A DNA stretch of 64,000 nt from contig NZ_JNCA01000006.1 in NCBI RefSeq assembly GCF_000695795.1, forward strand, positions 186,001 through 250,000. The letters are read 5' to 3'. Positions 8,771-16,982 of this stretch are shown piece by piece. Below the pieces are notes generated by a model. The model saw only the letters and a program-made list of their open reading frames with translations, was not told the origin of the DNA and ran no database searches. The DNA comes from Flavobacterium seoulense. GTDB taxonomy: Bacteria > Bacteroidota > Bacteroidia > Flavobacteriales > Flavobacteriaceae. The first letter of the stretch is position 1. Each line of letters starts with the position of its first letter. The position numbers were made by a program, and so were the translations under genes.

Positions 8771-9967
8771 ATGAAAATACATTTCAAATCGAGTACCATC
8801 ATAGCTGGACTTTTTATTCTTGGATGCACTTCTGGCTGTTCTGTAAAAAATAAATTAAACGGAATTAATGTTGAAGTAAAAAATAATCTGGATTTCAATC
8901 GTAAGGAAATTGTGAGTATTCCGAGCGGGAAATTATTGGATTTATTGAAAAATACTTCGGAAAAAAACGTTCGTGTTAAAATTCAGGGAACTAATGATTA
9001 TTTAAGAACCCAATGGATCGACTATGATAATGATGGAAAAAGTGATGAATTACTTTTCGAAACTGATATCAAAGCTAATAGTGTTGTAAATTATTCAATT
9101 GTTTCAGATACTGTTAAAGTTCCCGAAAGTAAAGCAATAACTTATTCCCGTTTTGTTCCTGAACGTATTGACGATTATGCCTGGGAGAATAACAAAGTCG
9201 CTTTTAGAGCTTATGGTCCTACTGCTCAACAATTAGTGGAGGAAAATAAAGAAGGAGGAACACTTTCGAGCGGTATCGATATTTGGCTAAAAAAAGTAGA
9301 TTATTCCATCATTGATAGCTGGTATAAAAAAAATGTTGTAAGCCCAGGGTATTATCATATTGAGCATGGAGAAGGCTATGATCCTTATCATGTTGGAGCA
9401 AGTCGTGGAACCGGAGGAACTGGGATTTGGGAAAATGGCAGCTTATATGTTGCAAAAAATTATATTACCTATAAAACTATTGCAACCGGACCCTTACGTA
9501 CCGTTTTTGAATTGACTTATGCTCCCTGGAGTAATTATGGTGTGCAGGAGACAAAGAGAATTTCATTGGATTTGAATTCTAACTTTTCAAAATTTGAGAT
9601 TAACCTTCGTTCTGATAAAAAGATACCAAACTATACATTAGGAATTACTTTGCATGATAAAAAAGGCGAGGTAAATATTAATAAAGCTAATGGTTGGTTT
9701 CGTCATTGGGAAGCTATAGATAATTCTTTTGTTGGTGAAGGTATTGTTGTAAATCCTGAAGTGGTAAGTTCAGCTTTTGCGAATGATTCTAAAGTTCCAG
9801 ACCAAAGCAATTTATTAATTGTTACTAATCCTAAAGCTAAACTGACTTATTATGCTGGTTTTTCCTGGACAGGAAGCCGACAAATTTCAGATGTTACCCA
9901 ATGGGACGAAATGCTGAGTAAGCAAGCAAAAATTATTGCTAATCCTTTGACGGTAAGTGTTAAATAA
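8771..9967 (+). CDS. DUF4861-family lipoprotein
   Basis: The protein has 398 residues. Its lipoprotein signal contains two possible lipobox cysteines (FILGCTSGC). The body matches the DUF4861 pattern as I recognise it: an EVKNNLDFNRKEIV start, WIDYDNDGKSDELLFE, YSRFVPERIDDYAWENN and YHIEHGEGYDPYHVGASRGTGG. The family recurs in uronic-acid PULs of Bacteroidota, but no reaction can be assigned from the sequence. The gene starts 7 bp after the beta-helix gene and 23 bp before GH43, so it is co-transcribed and probably handles the same glycan. Confidence 0.75.
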   Translation: MKIHFKSSTIIAGLFILGCTSGCSVKNKLNGINVEVKNNLDFNRKEIVSIPSGKLLDLLKNTSEKNVRVKIQGTNDYLRTQWIDYDNDGKSDELLFETDIKANSVVNYSIVSDTVKVPESKAITYSRFVPERIDDYAWENNKVAFRAYGPTAQQLVEENKEGGTLSSGIDIWLKKVDYSIIDSWYKKNVVSPGYYHIEHGEGYDPYHVGASRGTGGTGIWENGSLYVAKNYITYKTIATGPLRTVFELTYAPWSNYGVQETKRISLDLNSNFSKFEINLRSDKKIPNYTLGITLHDKKGEVNINKANGWFRHWEAIDNSFVGEGIVVNPEVVSSAFANDSKVPDQSNLLIVTNPKAKLTYYAGFSWTGSRQISDVTQWDEMLSKQAKIIANPLTVSVK

Positions 9968-9990
9968 GATCAATTTTAGAAAATACTATA

Positions 9991-11643
9991 ATGAACTTTA
10001 GAATTCGATATGTAATCTATATTGCAATTACATTTTGTAGTTTATATTCTTGCAAAACAGGAAATGAAAAACAAAATTCTCAGAATTATATTTCTCAAGT
10101 ATGGCAGTCAGACCGTGGTGATGGCACTTATACAAATCCTATTTTGTATGCTGATTATTCTGATCCGGATGTGATTCGAGTTGGTAATGATTATTACATG
10201 ACGGCCAGTAGTTTCAACTGTACTCCTGGTTTGCCTATTTTGCATTCTACTGATTTGGTTAATTGGGAAATCATCAATTTTGCTTTGGAAAAACAAATTC
10301 CGGAGGAAGTTTTTAACATCCCACAGCATAGTAAAGGGGTTTGGGCACCTGCAATCCGTTTTCATAAAGGCGAATTTTATATTTACTGGGGTGATCCTGA
10401 TTTTGGGGTGTATATGGTAAAAACCAAAAATATTTATGGTAAATGGGATAAACCGGTTTTGGTAATGGAAGGCAAAGGAATTATTGACCCTTGCCCGTTA
10501 TGGGATGGAGAAAACACTTATTTGATTCATGCCTGGGCAGGAAGCCGTGCGGGAATAAACAGTGTACTCGTTATAAATAAAATGAATACTGAAGGTACAA
10601 AAGTATTGGACGAAGGGCAAAATGTATTTGATGCCCACGATAAGCACCATACGATGGAAGGACCTAAATTGTATAAAAAAGACGGCTACTATTATATTTT
10701 TGCTCCAGCTGGCGGGGTTGAGCAAGGATGGCAGGTTGTTATGCGTTCTAAAAATATCTATGGCCCTTATGAAGATAAGATTGTTTTAGAACAAGGAAGT
10801 ACTAAAATTAATGGTCCTCATCAAGGAGCTTGGGTAACAAGTCCTGATAATAATTCCTGGTTTGTACATTTTCAGGATCAGGGAGTTTACGGTAGGGTAT
10901 TGCACTTGCAGCCTATGGAATGGAAAAACGGCTGGCCTGTTATGGGTAAGGATTATGATGGAAATGGCATTGGCGAACCGGTTGCCAGCTACAAAAAACC
11001 TTTTTCTAAACTAAAATCAGCTATAGTTCATCCTGCTGAAAGTGACGAATTTAATAATAGCAAATACGGTTTACAATGGCAGTGGTATGCTAATGCTTCT
11101 ATTAAATGGAGCGCCCAAATTCCGGGGACAGATTACTTGAGGTTATTTACCATCAGTCAAAAAGAAGAACCTAATTTATGGGACGTGCCTAATTTGCTTT
11201 TGCAAAAATTACCGGCACCAAATTTTACCGCTACTACTAAAGTAAAATTAACAACCGAATGGGAAACCAATGGTAAAAAGGCAGGATTGCTTTTAATGGG
11301 GCAATCTTATACTTATGTGGCAATAGCGTTTCACGATAATAAATATTGGGTACAACAAATTATATGTGCCAATGCCATAAATGGAGTTGCTGAAACAATT
11401 ATCGAAGAAAAACCATTGAAATCAAATGAGGTACAATTGCGAATGAAAATCACCGCTCCAGATGCAGCTTGTCAGTTTAGTTATAGTGAAAACGGAATTG
11501 ATTTTACACCTATTGGAATAGCAGCAAAAGCAACCAAAGATTTATGGATTTCGGCTAAAATAGGAATTTTTGCAATTAGCGACCCTAAGGTTAGAATGGG
11601 CGGTTATGCTGATTTTGATTGGTTTAGGGTTGAAAATAAATAA
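9991..11643 (+). CDS. GH43 family glycoside hydrolase (beta-xylosidase / alpha-L-arabinofuranosidase type)
   Basis: The protein has 550 residues and a lipoprotein signal (LYSCKTG). The five-bladed propeller shows the three GH43 acidic residues: Asp58 in YSDPDVIR (base), Asp166 in IIDPCPLWDG (pKa-setting) and Glu223 in TMEGPKLYKK (acid). After about residue 345 a C-terminal beta-sandwich begins (SDEFNNSKYGLQWQW), as in long GH43 beta-xylosidases. The enzyme should release pentose or galactose residues from side chains or the backbone; subfamily and sugar are not resolved. It sits 6 bp before the next gene in the operon. Confidence 0.9.
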   Translation: MNFRIRYVIYIAITFCSLYSCKTGNEKQNSQNYISQVWQSDRGDGTYTNPILYADYSDPDVIRVGNDYYMTASSFNCTPGLPILHSTDLVNWEIINFALEKQIPEEVFNIPQHSKGVWAPAIRFHKGEFYIYWGDPDFGVYMVKTKNIYGKWDKPVLVMEGKGIIDPCPLWDGENTYLIHAWAGSRAGINSVLVINKMNTEGTKVLDEGQNVFDAHDKHHTMEGPKLYKKDGYYYIFAPAGGVEQGWQVVMRSKNIYGPYEDKIVLEQGSTKINGPHQGAWVTSPDNNSWFVHFQDQGVYGRVLHLQPMEWKNGWPVMGKDYDGNGIGEPVASYKKPFSKLKSAIVHPAESDEFNNSKYGLQWQWYANASIKWSAQIPGTDYLRLFTISQKEEPNLWDVPNLLLQKLPAPNFTATTKVKLTTEWETNGKKAGLLLMGQSYTYVAIAFHDNKYWVQQIICANAINGVAETIIEEKPLKSNEVQLRMKITAPDAACQFSYSENGIDFTPIGIAAKATKDLWISAKIGIFAISDPKVRMGGYADFDWFRVENK

Positions 11644-11649
11644 AACAGG

Positions 11650-13071
11650 ATGACAATGAAAAATATTAAATCACTTCTGGTTGTTTTATTCTTTGGAGTA
11701 GCAACGATACAAGCAAAAGATAAAATTAAAGAAGTAGAAACGATTGAGGCTTTAATGGAAGTGGCTTCAAAAAACGGGCAACATGTTAAAATGAAACCGG
11801 GCGTGTATTCAATTGCTGATTATTTAAATAAGGAAACAACTGCTAAATTACTGGCAGCGCTTCCGGCAGCTACAAAACAGCAAAAGCGCCCGCCTCGCTG
11901 GTTTCTGCGTTTTAACGGTAATAATAATACTTTCGATTTTACAGGAGTTACTTTTGAAATTAATACCGAATTATACAAAATTTTGCCCTATGGTTATATG
12001 CGTTGTATTTTTATTGAAGGCAATGGTAATACATTAAAGGGCTTAACTATTAAAAATACCGGACCGAAAGATATAGGAAGCAGTGGTAATATTTTATCTG
12101 TTTTTGGTGATAATACATTGCTTGAAGACGTTCAGTTGTATGTAAGTGGTTCGACTTACGGTTATGGTGATTTGTTTGGTAAAGGTGGACCTAATTTGAC
12201 CAACCTTCAAAAACAAAGCGGTATTATGATTGCCGGTAAAAACAATACACTAAGACGATGCAAAGTTTTTAGTCGTGCTTTTGGACACTGTTTTTATATT
12301 CAGACTCAGGGTCTGGTTACAGATAATGTGCTTCTGGAAGATTGTTATGCCGAAGGAGAAATGCGTTCCACAAACGATATGTTAGCTGAACGAGGAGGAC
12401 TGGCTGAAAAATTAAATTACCGAAGTGTTTATCAAAACCGTGATGGGCGTTTTATAATTAATCTGGGCTATACAAAAGCACTTTGCGAGGATGGTTTCCG
12501 TACTTATGGTGGGGTGGGAAAAGTGACACTTCGAAACTGTACCGCTAAAAATACCCGTGCCGGCTTTGAAATCGGAGGGACTAATGATGCCAAAAATCAA
12601 ACAATATTGGAAGGCTGTCAAGCCATCGGTGCTGAAAGAGCTTTTTTAATAGGTTCTAATGTCATCGTTAAAAAATGTAGTGGTGACATACAATTTGGAC
12701 CACTATTGTACCTTAGAGAAAATACAGTTGGGACTGATGTGGAGTTAGAATTGCTACCGGGTATCCCTAAATCTTTAGTACACACCATTGCTACTATAGC
12801 AGGTAAAAATCATCGTGTAAAATTGTATGCGAAAGATTCGCAAGCAACAATGCCAATTTTACCAATAATGCTCGGTTTTGGAATGCCGGCTCACGGAGAA
12901 ATGAGTTCGCCCATCCTGCCTATGGAAACAGAAAATGTAGTGCTAGTAAATGAATTGAATCATACGCTTGTAATTAAAAATGATGATGCTAAAAATATTG
13001 ATAGTAAATCAGTTAGTCTAGAACTTTCTAATAGTGAAACTCAAACAATTAACGGAAGAGGAAAGTGGTAG
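11650..13071 (+). CDS. Secreted right-handed beta-helix protein, unknown family
   Basis: The protein has 473 residues with a signal peptide (SLLVVLFFGVATIQAK). The body is a parallel beta-helix: repeated NNTFDF, GNTLKGLTIKN, NTLLEDVQLY, NNTLRRCKVF, DNVLLEDCYAEG and KVTLRNCTAKN coils, spaced about 20-25 residues. That fold is shared by pectate/alginate lyases and several glycosidases and epimerases. I find no clear catalytic signature and do not assign a family. Candidate functional residues lie in GHCFYIQTQG and EDGFRTYGGVG, which interrupt the coil pattern. Two start codons two residues apart are both plausible. Confidence 0.65.
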   Translation: MTMKNIKSLLVVLFFGVATIQAKDKIKEVETIEALMEVASKNGQHVKMKPGVYSIADYLNKETTAKLLAALPAATKQQKRPPRWFLRFNGNNNTFDFTGVTFEINTELYKILPYGYMRCIFIEGNGNTLKGLTIKNTGPKDIGSSGNILSVFGDNTLLEDVQLYVSGSTYGYGDLFGKGGPNLTNLQKQSGIMIAGKNNTLRRCKVFSRAFGHCFYIQTQGLVTDNVLLEDCYAEGEMRSTNDMLAERGGLAEKLNYRSVYQNRDGRFIINLGYTKALCEDGFRTYGGVGKVTLRNCTAKNTRAGFEIGGTNDAKNQTILEGCQAIGAERAFLIGSNVIVKKCSGDIQFGPLLYLRENTVGTDVELELLPGIPKSLVHTIATIAGKNHRVKLYAKDSQATMPILPIMLGFGMPAHGEMSSPILPMETENVVLVNELNHTLVIKNDDAKNIDSKSVSLELSNSETQTINGRGKW

Positions 13072-13108
13072 TGATCAATTTTGAAATTGAATAAAGAATT
13101 AATAGCTA

Positions 13109-14710
13109 ATGAAATTTAAATACATAATACTGTTTTTCTTAAGCTTTTTAGGATTAAATGGGTATAGTCAGGTTTGGCAATGGAGCATAAAAGTGAATAC
13201 CACAATTTCACCAGAAACCAATGATCATCCTCAGGCTTTTTTATGGATTCCTGAAAATTGTAAGCAAGTGAAAGGAATTGTCTTTGGGCAGCACAATATG
13301 GTTGAAGAAGGCATGCTGGAACATGTTTATTTCAGAAAAACTTTAGCAGAAATCGGTTTTGCTGAGGTTTGGGTAACTCCAGTAGTAAGCTGGACCTATG
13401 AGAAGACCAAAAATGAGGACAAAATAATCGAAAGTATGTTTCAATCATTGGCTGATGTTTCGGGCTATAAGGAATTGGCTTTTGCTCCGGTTATTCCCAT
13501 CGGACATTCGGCAATGGCGAGTTTTCCGTGGAATTATGCCGCTTTTAATCTGCAACGAACTTTATCCTTGGTTTCTATTCATGGTGATGCACCGCAATCT
13601 AATTTAACAGGTAGCGGCAAGCCTAATCCCGATTGGGGAAATCGCAATATCGATGGAATTCCTGCTTTGTTTATCATGGGAGAATATGAATGGTGGGAAG
13701 ACCGAATAAAACCGGCATACAAATACATAGCCAAGCATCCGGAAAGTGTCATTACCTTATTTACCGATGCGGGTCATGGCCATTTTGATTATTCGGATGA
13801 GATGGTAAAATATGTGGCGGATTATATTAAAAAAGTGGCACAACAAAGACTTCCTTCGAAGATGCCTTTAGATAATTTAGCTAAGCTTAAAAAGATAAAT
13901 CCACAATCAGGCTGGTTAATGGATAAATGGCGAAAGGATTCTGTGCCTCAATTCCAAGCAGCTTCTTTTGAAAAGTTTCAGGGAGACCGAAAAACAGCAT
14001 CCTGGGTTTTTGATAAGGAAATGGCAAAAGCCACCGAAAGTTTTTATGCACGATCACGAGGAAAGAAAAAGCAATTTATAGGATTTAAACAAAGCGGAGA
14101 AATTCTTAAGCCTTCAAAAGATCATGCCAACTATAAATTAGACTTCAAGCCATTGGAAGATGGAATAAGTTTTCATCTGAATGCTTTTTTTACTGATTCT
14201 ACGAAAATAAAGCCCGCAAATGATTTTACGAAAACAACATTGGAAATCGACCGAATTTGTGGTCCGGTAAAGAAAGTGAATGATTCTACCTTTCAGTTAA
14301 ACTTTTACAGAATGGGATTCAATAATCCTAAACGGTCAAATGATATTTGGCTTTTAGCCCATAGCAAAAGTGATGAGGGATTTAAAAGTGCGGTACAGCA
14401 ATTAAATATGCGTTTCCCTTTAATCAATAAGGAAGGTACTCCACAATGGATAGATTTTGATGCTATAAAGGATGTGAAATCAGGAATTAAAAAGATAAAA
14501 CTGCAAGCACATTCAACTGCCGGATCTACAGTTAATTACTATGTTAAAGAAGGCCCTGCTTTTATTAAGAACAATGAATTACATTTTACTAAAATTCCGC
14601 CGCGAGCTAAATTTCCTGTGAAAGTTACAGTTGTAGCCTGGCAATATGGAATTGTAGTAAAATCACAATCGGCTACGCCAGTGGAACGCAGTTTTTATAT
14701 TGAACGATAG
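13109..14710 (+). CDS. Exported alpha/beta-hydrolase-like protein with C-terminal extension (putative carbohydrate esterase)
   Basis: The protein has 533 residues and a signal peptide ending near LNGYSQ. The first ~250 residues look like an alpha/beta hydrolase: KGIVFGQHNM, a nucleophile elbow IGHSAMAS (Ser134), a LFIMGEYEWWEDR segment where the acid usually lies, and DAGHGHFD carrying His223/His225. The last ~280 residues are beta-rich and I do not recognise them. An esterase in a PUL could remove acetyl, methyl or ferulate groups that block glycosidases; this role is inferred from context. The spacing (37 bp from the previous gene, 49 bp to the GH97 ATG) keeps it in the operon. Confidence 0.6.
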   Translation: MKFKYIILFFLSFLGLNGYSQVWQWSIKVNTTISPETNDHPQAFLWIPENCKQVKGIVFGQHNMVEEGMLEHVYFRKTLAEIGFAEVWVTPVVSWTYEKTKNEDKIIESMFQSLADVSGYKELAFAPVIPIGHSAMASFPWNYAAFNLQRTLSLVSIHGDAPQSNLTGSGKPNPDWGNRNIDGIPALFIMGEYEWWEDRIKPAYKYIAKHPESVITLFTDAGHGHFDYSDEMVKYVADYIKKVAQQRLPSKMPLDNLAKLKKINPQSGWLMDKWRKDSVPQFQAASFEKFQGDRKTASWVFDKEMAKATESFYARSRGKKKQFIGFKQSGEILKPSKDHANYKLDFKPLEDGISFHLNAFFTDSTKIKPANDFTKTTLEIDRICGPVKKVNDSTFQLNFYRMGFNNPKRSNDIWLLAHSKSDEGFKSAVQQLNMRFPLINKEGTPQWIDFDAIKDVKSGIKKIKLQAHSTAGSTVNYYVKEGPAFIKNNELHFTKIPPRAKFPVKVTVVAWQYGIVVKSQSATPVERSFYIER

Positions 14711-14759
14711 TTTGGATTTAAACACCAATTAATTTTTGATAATTAATAATTTATATAAA

Positions 14760-16706
14760 ATGAAAACCAATAAATTTTATCTCTTCTGTCTGTTGCTTTG
14801 TTGTATGATGGTTCAGGCGCAGTCAGTTTTAAATGAAACAGTTCAAAAATTAAAGTCACCTGATGGGGCTTATGAATTTACTTTTTATCAAAAAGAAATA
14901 AAGAGTACTGAGAAACAAATGTATTATACACTTTCCTATAAAGGGAAAACGGTAGTTTTAGAATCAGAATTAGGAGTTTTGATTGAAAACCAGACTTTCG
15001 AATCGGCTCTTGGAGTACCAAATGATACCTGCAAAGTATGGGGAGAGAATTTGAAATTCACTGATGTTCAAAGACATTCATCAGATAAGACTTGGAAGCC
15101 CGTTTATGGTGAAAATGCAACAATTCGTGATAATTACAACGAGATGACTTTGTTGTTTCGAAAAGGGGAAAATCCAAAACAAGTTTCATCAGATGGTTAT
15201 GATAAGAACAAAAGCTATTTTATGAATGTGGTGGTTCGTGCTTACAACGAAGGCATTGCCGTTCGTTATGATTTTCCGGAACCAACTAATGGTTTGTTTT
15301 TGCATATAGTGGGAGAACAAACTCAGTTTGCCATGCCCGAAGCAACTTTGGCTTATTATGAGCCTTGGGCACAGGGACCTTACTCTTTATTGCCACTCAA
15401 AGATTGGAAAGGACAGAGCGAGCGTCCGTTGACAATGAAACTGACTAATGGTTTGACGGTGGCAATTGCCGAGGCTCAATTGACTGATTATGCCCGAATG
15501 AAATTTAGCCTCAATGCGTCAAAACCAAATACGTTACAGGCAACACTTTACGGCAGTGTAGATGTAATTCCGGCTTATTCTACTCCTTGGCGCGTAATTA
15601 TGGCTGCTGAAAAAGCTACCGATTTGATGGTTAATAATTCAATAATTCTGAATTTAAATCCTGAAAATCAAATTAAGGATTCATCCTGGATTAAACCTGG
15701 AAAGGTGATTCGTGTGGCCAAATTAACTCAGGCTGATGCTAAAAAATGTGTTGATTTTGCTGCCGAAAGAGGTTTGCAATACATTCATTTGGATGCCAGT
15801 TGGTATGGACCTGAAATGAAAATGAGTTCTGATGCTACCACGGTTTCTGAAACTAAAGATTTTAATATGCCCGAATTGATTGCTTATGCTGCTTCTAGAG
15901 GTATTGGAGTTTGGGTTTATGTAAACCAACGTGCCTTGATTCAACAATTGGATACTATCCTGCCTTTGTATAAAAAATGGGGACTTAAAGGGATAAAATT
16001 TGGCTTTGTACAGGTTGGAAATCAGCGTTGGACAACCTGGATGCATGAAGCGGTAAAAAAATGTGCCGATTATGGTTTAATGGTAGATATTCATGACGAA
16101 TACCGTCCAACAGGTTTCAGTCGTACTTATCCTAATTTAATGACTCAGGAAGGAATTCGCGGTAACGAAGAAATGCCAGATGCTGATCATAATACTATAT
16201 TGCCTTTTACCCGATTCTTGGCAGGACCAGCCGATTATACCATTGCTTATTACAATAATAGAATTCAAAATACGCATGCGCATCAATTAGCTTTGTCAGT
16301 GGTTTATTATAGCCCGATTCAGTTTTTGTACTGGTACGATCAGCCTTCGGCTTATCAGGGGGAAGCTGAAATTGAGTTTTTTGATAAAGTAAAAGCGGTT
16401 TGGGACGAAACTAAAGTATTGAACGGTGAAGTAGGCGAATATGTTACAGTAGCCCGCAGAAGCGGTAAAGAATGGTTTGCGGGAGCGATTACAAATAATG
16501 AGGCGCGAAAAATTACCATTCCAACTACTTTTTTAGAGAAAGGAAAGAAATACATGGTGAAATCTTTTCAGGATGATGATTCAGTTCAAACCCGTACTAA
16601 GGTTGCTGTAAAAGACCAAGTAGTTAAAGGCGGAGCAGTGCTTTCATTTGACCTAAAAGCCAGTGGAGGAGTAGCTTTGATAATTACAGAAGTAAAGAAA
16701 AAATAG
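14760..16706 (+). CDS. GH97 family glycoside hydrolase
   Basis: The protein has 648 residues from the ATG at 14760. The open frame extends upstream to a TTG at 14736, but the ATG directly precedes a good signal peptide (FYLFCLLLCCMMVQAQ), so I chose it. The GH97 layout is clear: an N-terminal beta-supersandwich, a central barrel with KWGLKGIKFGF, then VDIHDEYRPTGFSRTYPNL, EGIRGNEEMPDADHN and LAGPADYT, and a C-terminal beta domain. GH97 contains inverting alpha-glucosidases (SusB type) and retaining alpha-galactosidases. The Asp in VDIHD may be a nucleophile of the retaining class, but I could not align it. It is probably periplasmic and is the last gene before a terminator. Confidence 0.92.
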   Translation: MKTNKFYLFCLLLCCMMVQAQSVLNETVQKLKSPDGAYEFTFYQKEIKSTEKQMYYTLSYKGKTVVLESELGVLIENQTFESALGVPNDTCKVWGENLKFTDVQRHSSDKTWKPVYGENATIRDNYNEMTLLFRKGENPKQVSSDGYDKNKSYFMNVVVRAYNEGIAVRYDFPEPTNGLFLHIVGEQTQFAMPEATLAYYEPWAQGPYSLLPLKDWKGQSERPLTMKLTNGLTVAIAEAQLTDYARMKFSLNASKPNTLQATLYGSVDVIPAYSTPWRVIMAAEKATDLMVNNSIILNLNPENQIKDSSWIKPGKVIRVAKLTQADAKKCVDFAAERGLQYIHLDASWYGPEMKMSSDATTVSETKDFNMPELIAYAASRGIGVWVYVNQRALIQQLDTILPLYKKWGLKGIKFGFVQVGNQRWTTWMHEAVKKCADYGLMVDIHDEYRPTGFSRTYPNLMTQEGIRGNEEMPDADHNTILPFTRFLAGPADYTIAYYNNRIQNTHAHQLALSVVYYSPIQFLYWYDQPSAYQGEAEIEFFDKVKAVWDETKVLNGEVGEYVTVARRSGKEWFAGAITNNEARKITIPTTFLEKGKKYMVKSFQDDDSVQTRTKVAVKDQVVKGGAVLSFDLKASGGVALIITEVKKK

Positions 16707-16757
16707 TCTTTAAGGTATTTGCAAATTATCCTTAAAAGAGTAAAATAATTATTGTAG

Positions 16758-16797
16758 AAAATCTTCAGCTGATTACTAATTCAGTTGAAGATTTTTT
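16758..16797 (+). terminator. Terminator after the GH97 gene
   Basis: AAAATCTTCAGCTGA pairs with TTCAGTTGAAGATTTT (one G-T) and is followed by a T run. It ends the 4528-16706 operon and separates it from the regulator gene. The remaining 185 bases up to the regulator show no gene. Confidence 0.85.
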
Positions 16798-16982
16798 GTT
16801 TATAGATACTAATTCTGTTTTGCATGTTTCTTTGGATTATACAAATTGGCGACAGCTTTTAAAAAAGATCTATCAGACTCTGTAATTCCAATAAATCATT
16901 TTTATATTGCAACTTTTAAGGAGTTGTAATTAACATAATGCATCAGATATATTAAATTATTTGAATATAGTATTCTCGAAAA

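Noticed and set aside
14746..14754. Single ATAATTTAT just before the GH97 start
   Set aside because: No second repeat 21 bp away and no -7 box; the gene is inside an operon, so it is probably chance in AT-rich DNA.
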